Positions 36,897 through 48,654 of a stretch of DNA of 64,000 nt are shown in pieces (within the stretch, counting starts at the first letter, position 1; every line of letters starts with the position of its first letter). Source of the DNA: Microstegium vimineum (lineage: Eukaryota > Streptophyta > Magnoliopsida > Poales > Poaceae). The stretch is from assembly GCA_022036555.1 (NCBI GenBank), contig CM039141.1:10777430-10841429 (forward strand), read 5' to 3'. The notes beneath the pieces were generated by a model. That model did no database searches, was not told the DNA's origin, and saw nothing but the letters and a program-made list of their open reading frames with translations. The position numbers and the translations under genes were made by a program.

Positions 36897-39800
36897 ATGA
36901 GGACCGTGAGGAAAGCGAAGACGACGACGTCGGCGTGGAGGTCGCTCCTGGGCGGCTGCTTCGGCGGCAGCGGAGGAGGAGGAAGAGGAAGGGCGGCGGG
37001 GGACAGGCAGCGGAAGGTACGGCCGGGCGGCGGAGGCGGGCGGCTGTCGTTCACGGACCTGAGTGGCGCGGCGGACCAGGACCTGTCGGTGTCGCTGGTG
37101 GGGTCGAACCTGCACGTGTTCAGCGTGGCGGAGCTGCGCGACGCCACGCGCGGCTTCGTCTCCGGCAACTTCCTCGGCGAGGGCGGCTTCGGCCCCGTCT
37201 ACAAGGGCTTCGTCGGCGACGGCGTCAAGAAGGGGCTCAAGCCGCAGGCCATCGCCGTCAAGCTCTGGGACCCCGAGGGCGCTCAGGGCCACAAGGAGTG
37301 GCTGGTACGTACGTACTTCCGATCCGCGTTCAGTGATTAGCAAGCTTTATTTGTTCGCGAGTCTAGCTAGTAGTGCTACGTGTTCCTGTACGTCCTTCTA
37401 GATCGTTATTATTATAGCAAAGCTTCCTTTTAAGAGTCATCGTACGTAGTCTCCAAAACTTTAAAACTTTTCTAAGCTTAATTTCTTGTAGTGAAAGAAA
37501 GACTATGATCTTGTGGTGAAGGTGAACCCAAGCTAGCTAGCCGCTCAGTTCCCTTACAAGGATCATTAAGCCCAATTCTCCCTCCTTTCTACTATAACAA
37601 TGGCACACTAGCTAGCTAGTTCCCGGCATGACACCTGGTGCAAGTACAACTAGTGCAACCTTGAGTAATCCCATACAAAAACAAGGGTAGCTCATGTCTT
37701 CCAATCCAAGCCACCTACAAGTACTGCTACATACACAGGGCCAATGATTTTCTTTCTTCGATCTAGCAGTATGCTTGTTGTTGCTTGCTGAAGAACTTCG
37801 TTATCTTCTGACCAAATCTCTCTGAATCGGAAGTAACACATACTGTATGGAGTAATTCCTAGGAAATCATCAACGGTACCAGTTCAAAACATAGATATAC
37901 ATCAGTTTATATCGCCATCACCATCAGTTTTTAATAAAAAAGGTCGATCGAGATAGATATCGGTCGTGTCGTCACGTCACGATTGGGCGTCTGGAATATC
38001 TCGCTCGGCGGGCAACGAGACGCGGACGTGTGCGGCGGAAGCTGACGCCGAGCAGCTAGCGGAAGTAGCGGTGGTGGTTGAGCGATCGCGACGGTTCCGG
38101 GCTCCGGCGGCAGCTAGCGGAGCGGCGGATGAGTTCAGTTCGGTGGCCCATCGCGCGCGCGCGGTCGAGTACGAGTACGGCGGCGCGCGAGTGCGCGACC
38201 ACGACTCACCGGGGAAAAACCCCAGAAAAAGTGGGCGTCGCATGCGGATTCTGACGCGTTTTCGGCATGTTTTTTTGTGGTCGCGCAGGCGGAGGTGATC
38301 TTCCTGGGGCAGCTGCGGCACCCCAACCTGGTGAAGCTGGTGGGCTACTGCTACGAGGACGAGCACCGGCTGCTCGTCTACGAGTACATGGAGCACGGCA
38401 GCCTGGAGAACCACATCTTCAAACGTGAGTGCACTGCTACTAACACTTCACCTCAATGGCTCCATAAGACCGTAAAACCCCGTATGATAGATTTTTTTTT
38501 TTTTTGGCGGGAAAGGTAGTACGAATTTGCTTTGGTAATGTACTGATGATGTGAGATAAGGTTGACGAGTCTAGTTGAGTGTTGACCTGGCGTATATATG
38601 CTTGAGCATGATGGTTAGCAAGAAAACCGGGTTCCTACCTACCTACTCACCATTATTATACTTGTTATATAAGCTCACGAAACCAGAGGAATTGTTGGAA
38701 CGAAATGATTTTTTTGTTTGTTTGTTTGTTTCAAGTTGGTGGCTGCGTGCAGGAAATTTGCAAAATGTTTCAGTCTGTAGGAAATTCATAGCATGGTGGA
38801 CTAGGTTTCCCTTGCTTCAACCACCTTCCAAGCTTTCGAGTACGCTCTGACGAAACCAGATTTGACTGAACTCTCTGCAAAAATGCCACACGCGCGCACG
38901 GCGTTGTTATTGTATTAGCAGAATGCAGAGCTAGCTAGCATTTGATCATAGTATAGACTGATTGCTTACACAGCACGCAGACGCAGGATAGGGACAGGGC
39001 TCACAGGTCAGAAGCTACTGAAGTCACATATAGTTGCTGGATCAATGTCGATCACCGATTGATCCGTTCTTGGTCATAAGGAAATCTTGCCCAACGCGTT
39101 GACTGCATCTGTCTCCACATTGTTATACATCTACTTGTAGGTTATTAAATCACAATTCTATAGAACCAGCGATCAGGTCGTCTATCTGCTGCCACTGTTC
39201 TACTCCTGAAATCCTGCGGCAATAATAATACTGATAGGCCCATTCTGTCTGAATCTGTGATGATGTATGCAGAGCAATAAACATTCCATGCATGCGTGAA
39301 TAATTAATGTAATTCCAGATCGTATTGCGAAGATTTTTTTATACTGAATTTTCTGTGATATCTCCGCAGAGATTCCTGCCGTGCTGCCCTGGTCGACCCG
39401 ACTAAACATTGCAGTAGGCGCCGCGAAGGGTTTGGCGTTCCTCCACGACGCTGAGAAGCCGGTCATCTACCGTGACTTCAAGGCCTCCAACATCTTGCTA
39501 GACTCGGTGAGTGGTTTTCTGCAATTAGCCCATGTCATCTTGATTGACTACTTCGGAGTAGATGGTTGTGGGTGAGGCTAGTACATTGTTTAGTAGTCAA
39601 CCATCATACATATGAACTTCCCATTCCAAACTTGCAGTGAACATAGGTTCAGACTTGAGAGAAATTTTCTGATTCAGACATGGTCTTTCAAGGTTTCAAG
39701 CTTCGAGTCCTTTTTACCTAGCTAGGTGATATATGATAATATTCGTGTTTATTGATTTATTTAGGCAGCAATACCTATGTATAATATCATGCAGCTTTTT

Positions 39801-40668
39801 ATCTAGTAATCTATAAGTCGAGAAAAAGAAAAATAATAAAATGGAAAACATAGCATAGTGGCTGATGGTATATTGCTTGGGCTGGGTTTTTTTCGACTAT
39901 TGATTGGGCTGGTCCAAGTGAGGTCCTCAATGTGGGCCTCGCACAGGCCCAACCAAGTTTCGCAACAACAACATGAAGTCCCATTCCAGTTGCTAATAAA
40001 ATTCGATCCATCTATCTCCAGGACTACAAGGCCAAGCTGTCAGACTTTGGGCTCGCCAAGGACGGACCGGAAGGCGACGACACCCACGTGTCGACGCGCG
40101 TGATGGGAACGCACGGCTACGCGGCGCCGGAGTACATCATGACGGGCCACCTCACGGCGAAGAGCGACGTGTACACGTTCGGCGTGGTGCTGCTGGAGAT
40201 CCTGACGGGCCGGCGGTCCGTGGACAAGACCCGGCCCAGCCGGGAGCAGAACCTGGTGGACTACGCGCGGCCGTGCCTCAAGGACCCGCTCAGGCTGGCC
40301 CGGATCATGGACCCGGCCATGGAGGGCCAGTACTCTGCGCGGGCGGCGCAGAGCGCGGCCCTGGTCGCGTACCGGTGCCTCAGCAGCAGCCCCAAGAACC
40401 GGCCCGACATGTCCGCCGTCGTCCAGGCGCTGGAGCCGCTGCTGGACATCAACGACGACGTGCCCGTGGGGCCCGTTGCCCCGTGGTGCTGTTCGTGGCG
40501 GCGGCGGAGGCCGCTCCCGCAGAGGAGAAGAAGGAGCGGGCCCCGCGGAAGAAGGACGTCCGCCGGCGCAGGCCCATGTCGCCCATGGCGAGCCCCAGGA
40601 AGCGCCCCGGCGTCGGCCCCAAGGAGGAGTTCTGGGTGTGGCATATGCCGGCCGAGCAGAAGGCGTGA
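36897..40668 (+). CDS. RIPK: Receptor-like cytoplasmic kinase, subfamily VII, RIPK-like
   Basis: Exons: 36897-37304, 38289-38424, 39370-39506, 40022-40668, all GT-AG; about 442 residues. The N-terminus MRTVRKAKTTTSAWRSLLGG is basic, with a WRSL..GC motif like Arabidopsis RIPK, and has no signal peptide or membrane span. The kinase domain follows: DLHVFSV-like NLHVFSVAELRDATRGF, the Gly-rich loop GEGGFGPVYKG, the catalytic Lys in AVKLWD, the HRD-equivalent VIYRDFKASNILLD (RD kinase), SDFGLAKDGPEGDDTHVSTR and GYAAPEYIMTGH. This is a cytoplasmic Ser/Thr kinase; relatives phosphorylate RIN4-type immune regulators at the membrane. Exon 4 is 647 bp and needs a one-base correction near 40480: the kinase frame runs into unrelated sequence while the neighbouring frame gives a Lys/Arg-rich tail ending EEFWVWHMPAEQKA at 40668. 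Exact orthology to RIPK is inference from the N-terminus. Confidence 0.9.
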
Positions 40669-42030
40669 CGTCACACGTCCGTGCTTGAGCAGCGTTGTGT
40701 GTGTGTGTACAGACGAGGTGGCGAGGTGCTATTGGTTAGGATCGTGCCAGGCATCCCTGTAAGGTTCCTCATGTTTTCTCTCCCTTTTCATCAGTCTGCT
40801 GTTACAGTGAGATGCAGAGTGTGGCTCAAAACCAGAGCAAATTGAAAATCGGAAGTCTTTGTTCTCTACTCCCAGTACTCTTGCATGCTTGTATTCAGAT
40901 GGAGCGACAATGGCAATTGGGCATTGGCACACGACGTACAGAAACGTTTGTGTACAGGCCATGGGCATGTGACAAGAGCGTACAAATCTTGAGCAGTGAC
41001 TGGCATTAGGCATCATTTCTTCTATTTGGCTATACTCTCTTGGTGGTTTATAAACCAACAAAATAGTAGTACCAAGATAAAAACCTTTTCATGAAGATGA
41101 TGTGAACACTTTTGGATGTATTTTGAAAAATACATACATTTTAATTTAGTAAAAAATCTTCTTCCCTGTATCCTTTTTTTTTTGTTGTAAGTCTTTCTCT
41201 TTATCCTTTCTTCTTCCTAAAAATTCGGGTGAAACAATTGTCTCCTACACTCCATTTTAGTTGTTACGTAGAATTACACGATAGCTATTTTGGTCCAGTT
41301 TCTAGATTGAATTATTGTAAAACTTCAGGTGTAGAGAAGGATTCACCCTTTTTCAAAACCTTTGGATGTGTAATTCCATTAAAACACTGGAATTTTTCCT
41401 ATACAAAATTCGTGTGCAAGAGAGACCTTTGGATGTGTAAATTCCATTAAAACACTGGAATATAGTAAAGAACGAGGAGAGGAAGGAACAGCTCAAGTTG
41501 AACACATGAACTGAATTATAAATAGGCGCTCCTGAACAAGTTGCAGGTCTCACTCAGTTACGTTGGGTTGGAATGAGCCCAAGAACGATTCTGGATGATG
41601 AAGTTTATACAGATTGTCTAATCAATCCAGTCAGAAATCTTTCCATATGGACTCGTTTCCTAGCTTGCAACTGAACATGCAACTCAGCTGTCTTGTAGTT
41701 ATCCAGATGATGTCTGGTAGCTCTTGAATCTTGACAGACATTTGATAGCACGAATTGTTTACAGCCCAGCAGAACCGATCGCTGAAATCGATCAGCGACC
41801 GAGGAACGCGCCCGATATTGTTTACAGCCCAGAACCGATCTCTGAAATCGTTCAGCGACTAAGGAACGCGCCCACGTATAACACCAAGTCGTCTCCCACA
41901 TCGCTGTCCGGGTCTCGCATGCAGCCGGACGACTCGGCACGGCGCCGACGTCGCAACGCCATTGGCCTCGTCCTCGTCTGCACTGCGCCCATGCATACCT
42001 CCTCCTGCATCGCGTCAGGCGCGCTTCGTC
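40669..42030. other. 3' flank and intergenic; short direct repeats, no gene
   Basis: acctttggatgtgtaattcc with attaaaacactggaat occurs twice (41359-41392 and 41428-41461), 67 bp apart. A tandem repeat at 41754-41873 is listed separately. Confidence 0.55.
41754..41873 (+). repeat. Tandem repeat of two ~60-bp units upstream of the 42139 ORF
   Basis: Unit 1 (41754-41816) and unit 2 (41817-41873) share attgtttacagcccag, agaaccgatc, ctgaaatcg, tcagcgac and aggaacgcgccc. Each unit contains a cgatc..gaaatcgatc-type inverted motif. It ends about 160 bp before the candidate TATA of the small gene. Confidence 0.8.
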
Positions 42031-42031
42031 C

Positions 42032-42040
42032 ATAAATAAA
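42032..42040 (+). promoter_or_regulatory. Candidate TATA box of the 42139 ORF
   Basis: ATAAATAAA in GC-rich sequence 99 bp before the ATG, a spacing suited to a leader of about 70 nt. Confidence 0.5.
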
Positions 42041-42138
42041 CCCGCGCTGGCGCTATTCGATCTCCCCTGCAGTCCGTCCACACTCCGCAGACACACATCA
42101 GGTATACACGCTGTGATCACTAATCAGGCGGGCGAAAT

Positions 42139-42468
42139 ATGGATGGTGCTAGCACTAGATCATCTGCAGGGCGCCTCTCCCATGCCGACGGCGGTGGCAC
42201 GGAGACGACGGCACAGCTCTCAAAGTCGCAGATGCTGCCTTGGCTTCATGAAGCGGTAGTAACGGTCGTCGCGGCTGATGACGGTCGTGACGACGACCTC
42301 GCCGGTTCATCGGCGGCGGCGAAGGCAGGGAAGCGGCGGTCGACGGCGCAGGCGGGCCTTGCGCGCGGCGTGAAGGTGGTGTTGAGCGAGGTTGCCGAGA
42401 TGATCAGGACCAAGTTCGAGCGCTCGATCCCGGCGGCCAAGTTCGGCCATGTCGCCTACATCAGATGA
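42139..42468 (+). CDS. Hypothetical protein, 109 aa
   Basis: Unrecognised single-exon frame starting MDGASTRSSAGRLSHADGGG and ending AAKFGHVAYIR. The N-terminal half is polar and low-complexity. The C-terminal half (about residues 60-109) is more ordered: a basic GKRRSTAQAGLARG stretch, then VKVVLSEVAEMIRTKFERSI, which looks like an amphipathic helix. Support for a gene: a TATA-like box 99 bp upstream, a clean GC-rich frame, third-position G/C preference, and a following AT-rich drop. No homology or function can be named. It could equally be a small regulatory peptide or a spurious frame. Confidence 0.5.
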   Translation: MDGASTRSSAGRLSHADGGGTETTAQLSKSQMLPWLHEAVVTVVAADDGRDDDLAGSSAAAKAGKRRSTAQAGLARGVKVVLSEVAEMIRTKFERSIPAAKFGHVAYIR

Positions 42469-42469
42469 A

Positions 42470-42901
42470 TAAGCGACCCGCTTATTTATCTGATCTGATC
42501 ACCAATGGTGTCATACTGTCATGCTCGATCTACTGCTTCATGGCAGCGGCCTGGTCTCCCTGACAGTTTCGCCATGGATACGTACGCTGCTCTACAATTA
42601 ATACAGTAGGTTAGGTTAGGTTCTAGTGCGTGTCTCGTGGTTTCATGTTTGCTTTTCTGATGACGTGTAAAGAATCTTTACGTATGAAGAACTATTCTAC
42701 TGTCTTCCTGGTGGTTAACTAATAGCAGCATAAGCAAAGGGAAAAAATAGCAGGTGGAATTGCCCTGTTTTGTTACTTCACTTTCTCTAACCTGCTTCCA
42801 GCCAGATTCACGAAGCATGGACGATGAATGAAGGCGATGCATGATATATAAGAAATACGATAGATAAACCTTCTCATGGACACCTACAGCACGCAAACGC
42901 A

Positions 42902-42932
<31 letters not shown>

Positions 42933-44120
42933 ACCGGTGCAGAACCGTGCCTTTGCGTGGCGTGACAAGCATTTATGCGTTGTTCATTCATGCAGTGGAA
43001 CGAGTCAAATATACGTATATGATTATAAAACGTTGTTGCTTTCACCCCCTTTCTGTACCCCTTTTCAAAAGGGTCTCTTTCAGTAGTCGTGATCAGTCTA
43101 CATACCCGTTTGCAATTTGCTGATCTGCGAGCGAAACACGATGGATGAGGGCGACGACAGGCAGCGATCAGGCAGCAACACGTTAGAGACGCGCCCACAG
43201 CACGCCAACAGTGTGCGTGGCGGCTACAGTACTGAGTACAGAGACAGGTGGATGCATGCGCATGGCAAGTTTCTGCCCTTGTGCAGTTGTGCTGATGATT
43301 AACAGGAATGCGGCAGCTAGCAGAGCAGCCAGTCTTTCAGAAAACAGCGCAATCGACTCCGCGCGCCGTGCCCACGTGCGGCGTGTGAGCTGAGAGGTTC
43401 CATTCACGGATCACGAGCACGGAACTGTTCAAAGTTGGCGTTGCGTGTGTTGAGACGACCAGACATCCTGACGAGTGATTTGGGCGTGCTCAGCCTTTAC
43501 TGTCCTGCGCTGCTATATACCGTGGGCAGGCATGTCAAAGACACTGTGCAGTGCATGACTCCAGTCTCCAGTGTCAATAGTATATGAAGATCGATCATGT
43601 CTTTGCACCACATCCATTTGACATTTGACTGCTGACACGTGCTGGCACACTTTGAGCAGGAGTAACACACAGTACGCACATGCTGCCGCCTGGCCCGGGA
43701 GGGCAAGCTAGCTAACGAGAGGAGAGGAGGCCAAGGCCTTCCTCACACGCACGCGTGGCGTCGGGTGTGTGCCGAAAAACAGGCAGCTAGCTGCACTGCA
43801 CATGCATCCATGAAGATGAAGCATGATGCAGGCAGCCGCTGCATGCGTTTCGATCGACAGCGCACGCAGCACGTCGTCGCCCACACCACACCACACCAGT
43901 GCTTGCCTCCCCATGCAAGACGTACAGACAGGGGATTGAGAAGAGGAGACGGACGCGGCTGCCTGCCTGCCGCCGTGATCGTTTTTATTTCCAAGGCAGA
44001 GGGCTAAGGTCCGATTCCCTCTCGGTAAAGATCGCACCAGGGAGACACAAGATGCGATGCGTGGCGTGGTGTAGTACTACTCAATTATTATTGGGCGCAC
44101 TACACTACTGTATGTATGTA
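42470..44120. other. Intergenic, no gene; contains poly(C)
   Basis: Apart from the 29-nt C run at 42904-42932 I see only unique sequence with short open frames on both strands that resemble nothing known. Confidence 0.5.
42904..42932. repeat. Poly(C) tract, 29 nt
   Basis: Twenty-nine uninterrupted C residues between aaa and accggtgc. Confidence 0.95.
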
Positions 44121-44362
44121 CTCGCTCTGTATCGGAAATAGAAGACGTTTAGGACAGCGACACGGTCTCCAAAACACAATTTTAACCCTTTGTTTTTATA
44201 AAAAATATTTATAAAAAAATAATATATGTATATTTTTATGAAAATATTTTTCAAGAAAAATTTATTTATATAATTTTTACATTTGGAAATTCAACAATTT
44301 AAAAGTTATAGATGATTTATATTCCTAATGACATCTTCTATTTCCAATACGGAGGGAGGGAG
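44121..44362. mobile_element. Stowaway-like MITE
   Basis: Left end CTCGCTCTGTATCGGAAATA and right end reversed CTCCCTCCCTCCGTATTGGA, TA on both sides (44119-44120 and 44363-44364), AT-rich interior, 242 bp. The inner repeats gaaatagaagacgt and acatcttctatttcc pair. Confidence 0.85.
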
Positions 44363-44745
44363 TACGTAGGAGTACAGCATCTTCATTCAATTCCTACGGA
44401 GTAGGAGTACTCCTAGTATACTACTGCTGTACGACGTACACCGCGCAAAAGTAGTGCGCATGCCGTCATGTTGCTGTTCTCCGGCCCAGCAGCAGGGAAG
44501 CACGTGGGCACTACTTTTGCTGTTCTCCGGCCCAGCAGACAAGTAGCCACAGCCGAGAGAGAAGAACGAAGCATCAAATCAAATCACCAAACGTTGTCAC
44601 GAGCGCTTGTCTTGTCCTGTCCTGTGATCCCGGCCGGCCTCGTGCGTGCTCAGACAGACGACGACTTCAATTCGCAGGTTGATCTTCGCCGCGTCTGTGC
44701 TGTGGCTCCGATCGAGCTTACTGTACGTACGTAGACTAGTGACTA

Positions 44746-44973
44746 CCCCTAAATAAACATAATTATTTGACTTCGATTCCTGTTTGACTGTTCCTCTTAT
44801 TCAAAATATTTTAATAAATATTGTTTATCTCATTATGATTTATTTTATCGTTAGATATATTTTTATAATAATCTATTTATTTTATTATGTATATAAAAAA
44901 TTTAAATAAGATGAATAATTAAAGAGAAATTGTAGAAGTTAAAAAATTACGTTTATTTATGGCACGGAAGGAG
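44746..44973. mobile_element. Degenerate Stowaway-like MITE
   Basis: The left CCCCTAAATAAACATAATTA and the right end reversed CTCCTTCCGTGCCATAAATA, with aaataaacgtaatt inside it, are imperfect inverted repeats flanked by TA (44744-44745 and 44974-44975). AT-rich, 228 bp. Confidence 0.65.
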
Positions 44974-45257
44974 TAGTCTTTTGTGGCTGCAATGCAGTCA
45001 CCGCGCGCCGGGACCCGGAGAGATGGATCTAGCTAGTACTGTAGCTAGCTAGCTAAAAGCGTCATCATGGAGGTTCGGTCCAGCTCCAATTATTGGCACG
45101 ATTCGTAAGGTAAGAACATCCATCGGGGTGAGTAGCATAGCATAGCTGATCCGTTGTTGTTGGTTGCAGTCACCCTTACCTAACACTAACAGGGCGTTGA
45201 TGCTCATGACTCCTGCAGCTTCCATCGGTACGTCGTCCAACCTCACTGAAAGGCACG

Positions 45258-45361
45258 CCCGTAGTATATATAGCAGCACGAGTAACAAAACAAAACAAAA
45301 AAACGAAGGCACCAGTAGTATATATATAGCAGCACGAGCAACAAAACAAAACAAAAAAAAC
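45258..45361 (+). repeat. Tandem duplication of a ~50-bp unit
   Basis: The block gtagtatatat...agcagcacgag followed by aacaaaacaaaacaaaaaa occurs twice in a row, directly upstream of the 51-nt G run. Confidence 0.85.
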
Positions 45362-45396
45362 GCTGCGAAAACATACGTGCACGGCTCCGAAACAGT

Positions 45397-45447
<51 letters not shown>
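45397..45447. repeat. Poly(G) tract, 51 nt
   Basis: Fifty-one uninterrupted G residues. In single-stranded form this could make stacked G-quadruplexes. The length is exceptional for a plant genome and may be inexact. Confidence 0.95.
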
Positions 45448-45449
<2 letters not shown>

Positions 45450-47960
45450 TCACTACCACCAATGACTTGTGTGAGCGTCAGCAGGAGGAAGGCCCAGAAG
45501 TGATTCGTCCGAAGAGGCGGACACGGGCACGAGGGCCCCCGGCCGTCGCTACCGGTTCCAGCAGCGGCCGGAAACGGAAAGGGACATGTGACCGACTGAC
45601 CGGGAACGGGGCCTCCTCCTCCCTCTGCCATGGCTCATGGCTGACTGGAATGCCCATCAAGTTTGCGCGGACGGTGGAGAGGGTGCCGACGAGCACGTTT
45701 GCCGGCTGTTGCGGGTGCAGGGCAGCCGTAGCTCACTGTTAGTTGTCACGTTGCTCCTGCTGTTACAGTACACGTACATCAGTGCTGTGGACGCTGCCGT
45801 TAATTTCTTCCGCAACTGTGGCATCGATCTGTCCACTTGACCCTCGCCTCATCTGCTGCCTCGTGGAGCTAGGCCTATTGGCTGGAGGTACGAGAGTTTG
45901 CTTGGCGAGACAGATTATTTTTGGCTTGTGCTAATTTATACGGTTGGATTGTTGTGATTATATGACTCGTTTGTTGTGGGAGAAAAAATATTATTCCACA
46001 GCTGGTTTGTACGGATTAAAGTTGGTTGAATAGAACAAGCGAATAAGCTCATTAATGATTATAAATATACAAAATAGCAATGCGTTTTTTTCAATATCTA
46101 AGTGTGTGATTAATGCATTTTTATATAGTTTGCACATTAATTTGTCATATTTAGCAATTAAGAAAAAAAACACTTCTAATAAAAAATCTCCATACGTTTG
46201 TATTTAATAAAATAATCATATGTCGCAGAGTAATCTTCCATGTTGAAAAGGTCTCCTTTAGTAATTACTAATAAATAAATAAAATAATTATTGTGAGAAA
46301 GGATATATATAACAAATATAGCCAATAGACGCCTACATTAATAGTCTTGCTCAAAATTACAAATTTTGTGAGAAATGATATATAACAAATATTCGCCACC
46401 ACGGATTATTATTCCGTCTCCGCCCCTTTTGTGCTTGATATATATATGCATGGATTCCGAGTCCACATCACCTAGAGGGCCGTGCTTATATGGATCCATC
46501 GGAGCAGCCACCATAGGGAACTAATCATCGTCAGCGTCTCACTTTTAAGTACTATATGTCACCACCGTTATGACACGCGGTGATAATATCAAAGGAAAAA
46601 GATTCTCGTTACACCGCAAACTTACGCAATATATATTTGAAAAAAAGTCATGGTGCTTCCATGCCAAGCCTCCCCCAAGTCGCACGAATCTTGGCGCACT
46701 AGCCGGAGGACGGATAGAGTGGCCAGTAATGCCTAATTAACGCTGTTATATTGAAGGTGACGCTACGATTGAGATTTCGATGGGTGCACTCGACGACTGA
46801 TCTGATCACCCAGGATATTTCAAGTTTCGCTAATTATTAATGCCAGCGTGTATGAACATGTGAGCACTGTTTTTTGAAAAGAAAAACAAGTTTAATGCTA
46901 GTCGTCGGCATGCTCGTCTCGTCCGTAGCACGACACGTTTCGGCCAAACCGGACAGATTAGCGCGGTGCTGTGGTAAAGGCCCCAGCATCTTCGCTAATG
47001 CCGACAGATTAGCCGGTAATTTGGGCCCAAAGATCTGACTGACAAGATAAAGACACTGCAGTACGTACTCCTCTGCCATTAAATAAATCACTATTTAAAT
47101 TATCTCAAATCAAACTTTTTAATACTGACAAAATATTAAAATAAAAAACAATAATATTTACTAGAAAATCAATTAGTGTCATAAATACTGGTATATAATT
47201 TCATTATTGTTTTTTTATTTTCGACTTATTACGACTAAATTGATCGGGAACGATCGAGATGGCAGTAGATGGAGCACGGTACCACTGCACTGCACGGATT
47301 GGACGGATAGCGAGCTATGGCTTAAGGCAGCTAGCTAGCTCGACGCGCGACGCGATGCACGGACAGCGATTTCCGCGATCAGCGTCAGCGAGACCGGCCG
47401 CGTGGATCATGCGCGCTGAAAAACTACTGACGCGTCGCTGTGCTGTACTGCCCCCGTTGGTCTCTCCGTATCGATTCTGCACCTGTCGTGCCTGACGATC
47501 GGATCAGCAGAGGATGATCCGGTGCGGTCATGCAAAGACTCTGAAAATCGTCGCCCGTTTTGGATGATGGCTTGCTCTCGGTTTGGGACCAGAGATCATC
47601 GGTTCCTTCAAGCTAAAGCTTACTGTGCAGAAGCTGAAACCAACACCTGACTTGTGCATTCAAGCAACAGTACAGTACATTATTGTGTTTTTATCAAGCT
47701 TATCATTACGCGTAAGCGAATCACAAACGAAGCAGAAAACCGTAAGTAATGTACATTCACAGACCCGTAGTACCTGAGAAAAACATGGAATTACTTCCTT
47801 TTCTCATAGATGATTAATAGTTCGTCGATCTTCCTCCGGTCCCCCATATATACACATGCTTTTATTGATCTTAATCCTGGCAGCAACTGCTAGCTAGTAC
47901 GTACTCCACTACGTGCTCCTCCGTAGCTAGAAACAGAGCAGAAATACACATTGAAGGCAA
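45448..47960. other. Intergenic, no supported gene
   Basis: 45480-45840 is GC-rich with open frames but nothing recognisable. About 45905-46035 resembles a decayed fold-back MITE (ggcttgtgc.. and ..agcgaataagctc-like ends, related to 51098-51225). 46040-46400 and 47080-47240 are very AT-rich and MITE-like. The remainder is unique. Confidence 0.45.
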
Positions 47961-47968
47961 AAGAGAGG

Positions 47969-48490
47969 CTACCCTGTTGTTGTTGTTTTTTTGCTCTCCA
48001 CCAAGATCGATTCAACCATCTTCGATTTCTTGTCATTCGACGAGCGCGGCGAAGCAGCTCCCGTGCGCGCCAGCTTGCTCCCGGCAGCCCCAGTGGCGAC
48101 GGCCGCGACGACGGAGGCGGCGTCGCGCCTCGGGCTGCTCGGCGTGGAGCGCGCCTTCCTGGGCGCCGGCGGCGGCGGGGACCCGAGCCTGCGGCGGAGG
48201 AGCAGGCGCAGCGCGGCGATGAGGTCGTCGGGGCTGCCCGCGGGCGACGGCGGCGCGGACGCGCCGCGGCAGACGCAGGCGTGGCGGTCCAGCGCCTCGG
48301 TTGGGGAGATTGGAGGGGACGCGCGCCCGAGCTCCTCGCCCACCGCGTCACCGCACAGGCCGCAGATCCACCGCCCTCCGTACCGCGCGCGCACGGCCGC
48401 GATGTACGGCGCCGTGCATTCCTCCGTGAAGCCGCAGCACTCGCACGCCACCTCCTCCTCTTCCTCCCCCTCGACCGGCTCCCTCTCCAT
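47969..48490 (-). CDS. DUF1677 family protein, 173 aa
   Basis: Single-exon frame from the ATG at 48490-48488. After an acidic start (MEREPVEGEEEEEVA) comes CECCGFTEECTAPYIAAVRA, then GGRWICGLCGDAVGEE, then TEALDRHACVC. The CxCCG.xEECTxxYI and GRWxCGLCxxAV motifs with a final H/C set define the plant-specific DUF1677 family (PF07911), which probably binds zinc; its molecular role is unknown. Residues 95-140 are Pro/Ser/Arg-rich, and the C-terminus is basic, ending in KKTTTTG. Length is normal for the family and there is no disruption despite high GC, in contrast to the exportin-t first exon. Function cannot be stated beyond membership. Confidence 0.9.
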   Translation of the reverse strand: MEREPVEGEEEEEVACECCGFTEECTAPYIAAVRARYGGRWICGLCGDAVGEELGRASPPISPTEALDRHACVCRGASAPPSPAGSPDDLIAALRLLLRRRLGSPPPPAPRKARSTPSSPRRDAASVVAAVATGAAGSKLARTGAASPRSSNDKKSKMVESILVESKKTTTTG

Positions 48491-48654
48491 GGCCTCCAGA
48501 GCTCCCGCCTCACGGAACAGAACAGATCAGATCAGAGCGGCGGCTCCTCGCCCTCCGCTGCTGTTACGACGACGACGAGCTGCCGGTGGGCGCCTCGGCC
48601 GCCGCCTGCTTCCATCTACTCTCCCTGCCTCCCCCGTGCCGTGAGGTGAGGGCG

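Noticed and set aside
45049..45631. Poly-proline frames
   Set aside because: Created entirely by the 51-nt G run read in each phase.
47890..48649. Alternative frames of 207-232 codons over the DUF1677 gene
   Set aside because: Shadows; only the 48490-47969 frame carries the conserved Cys motifs.
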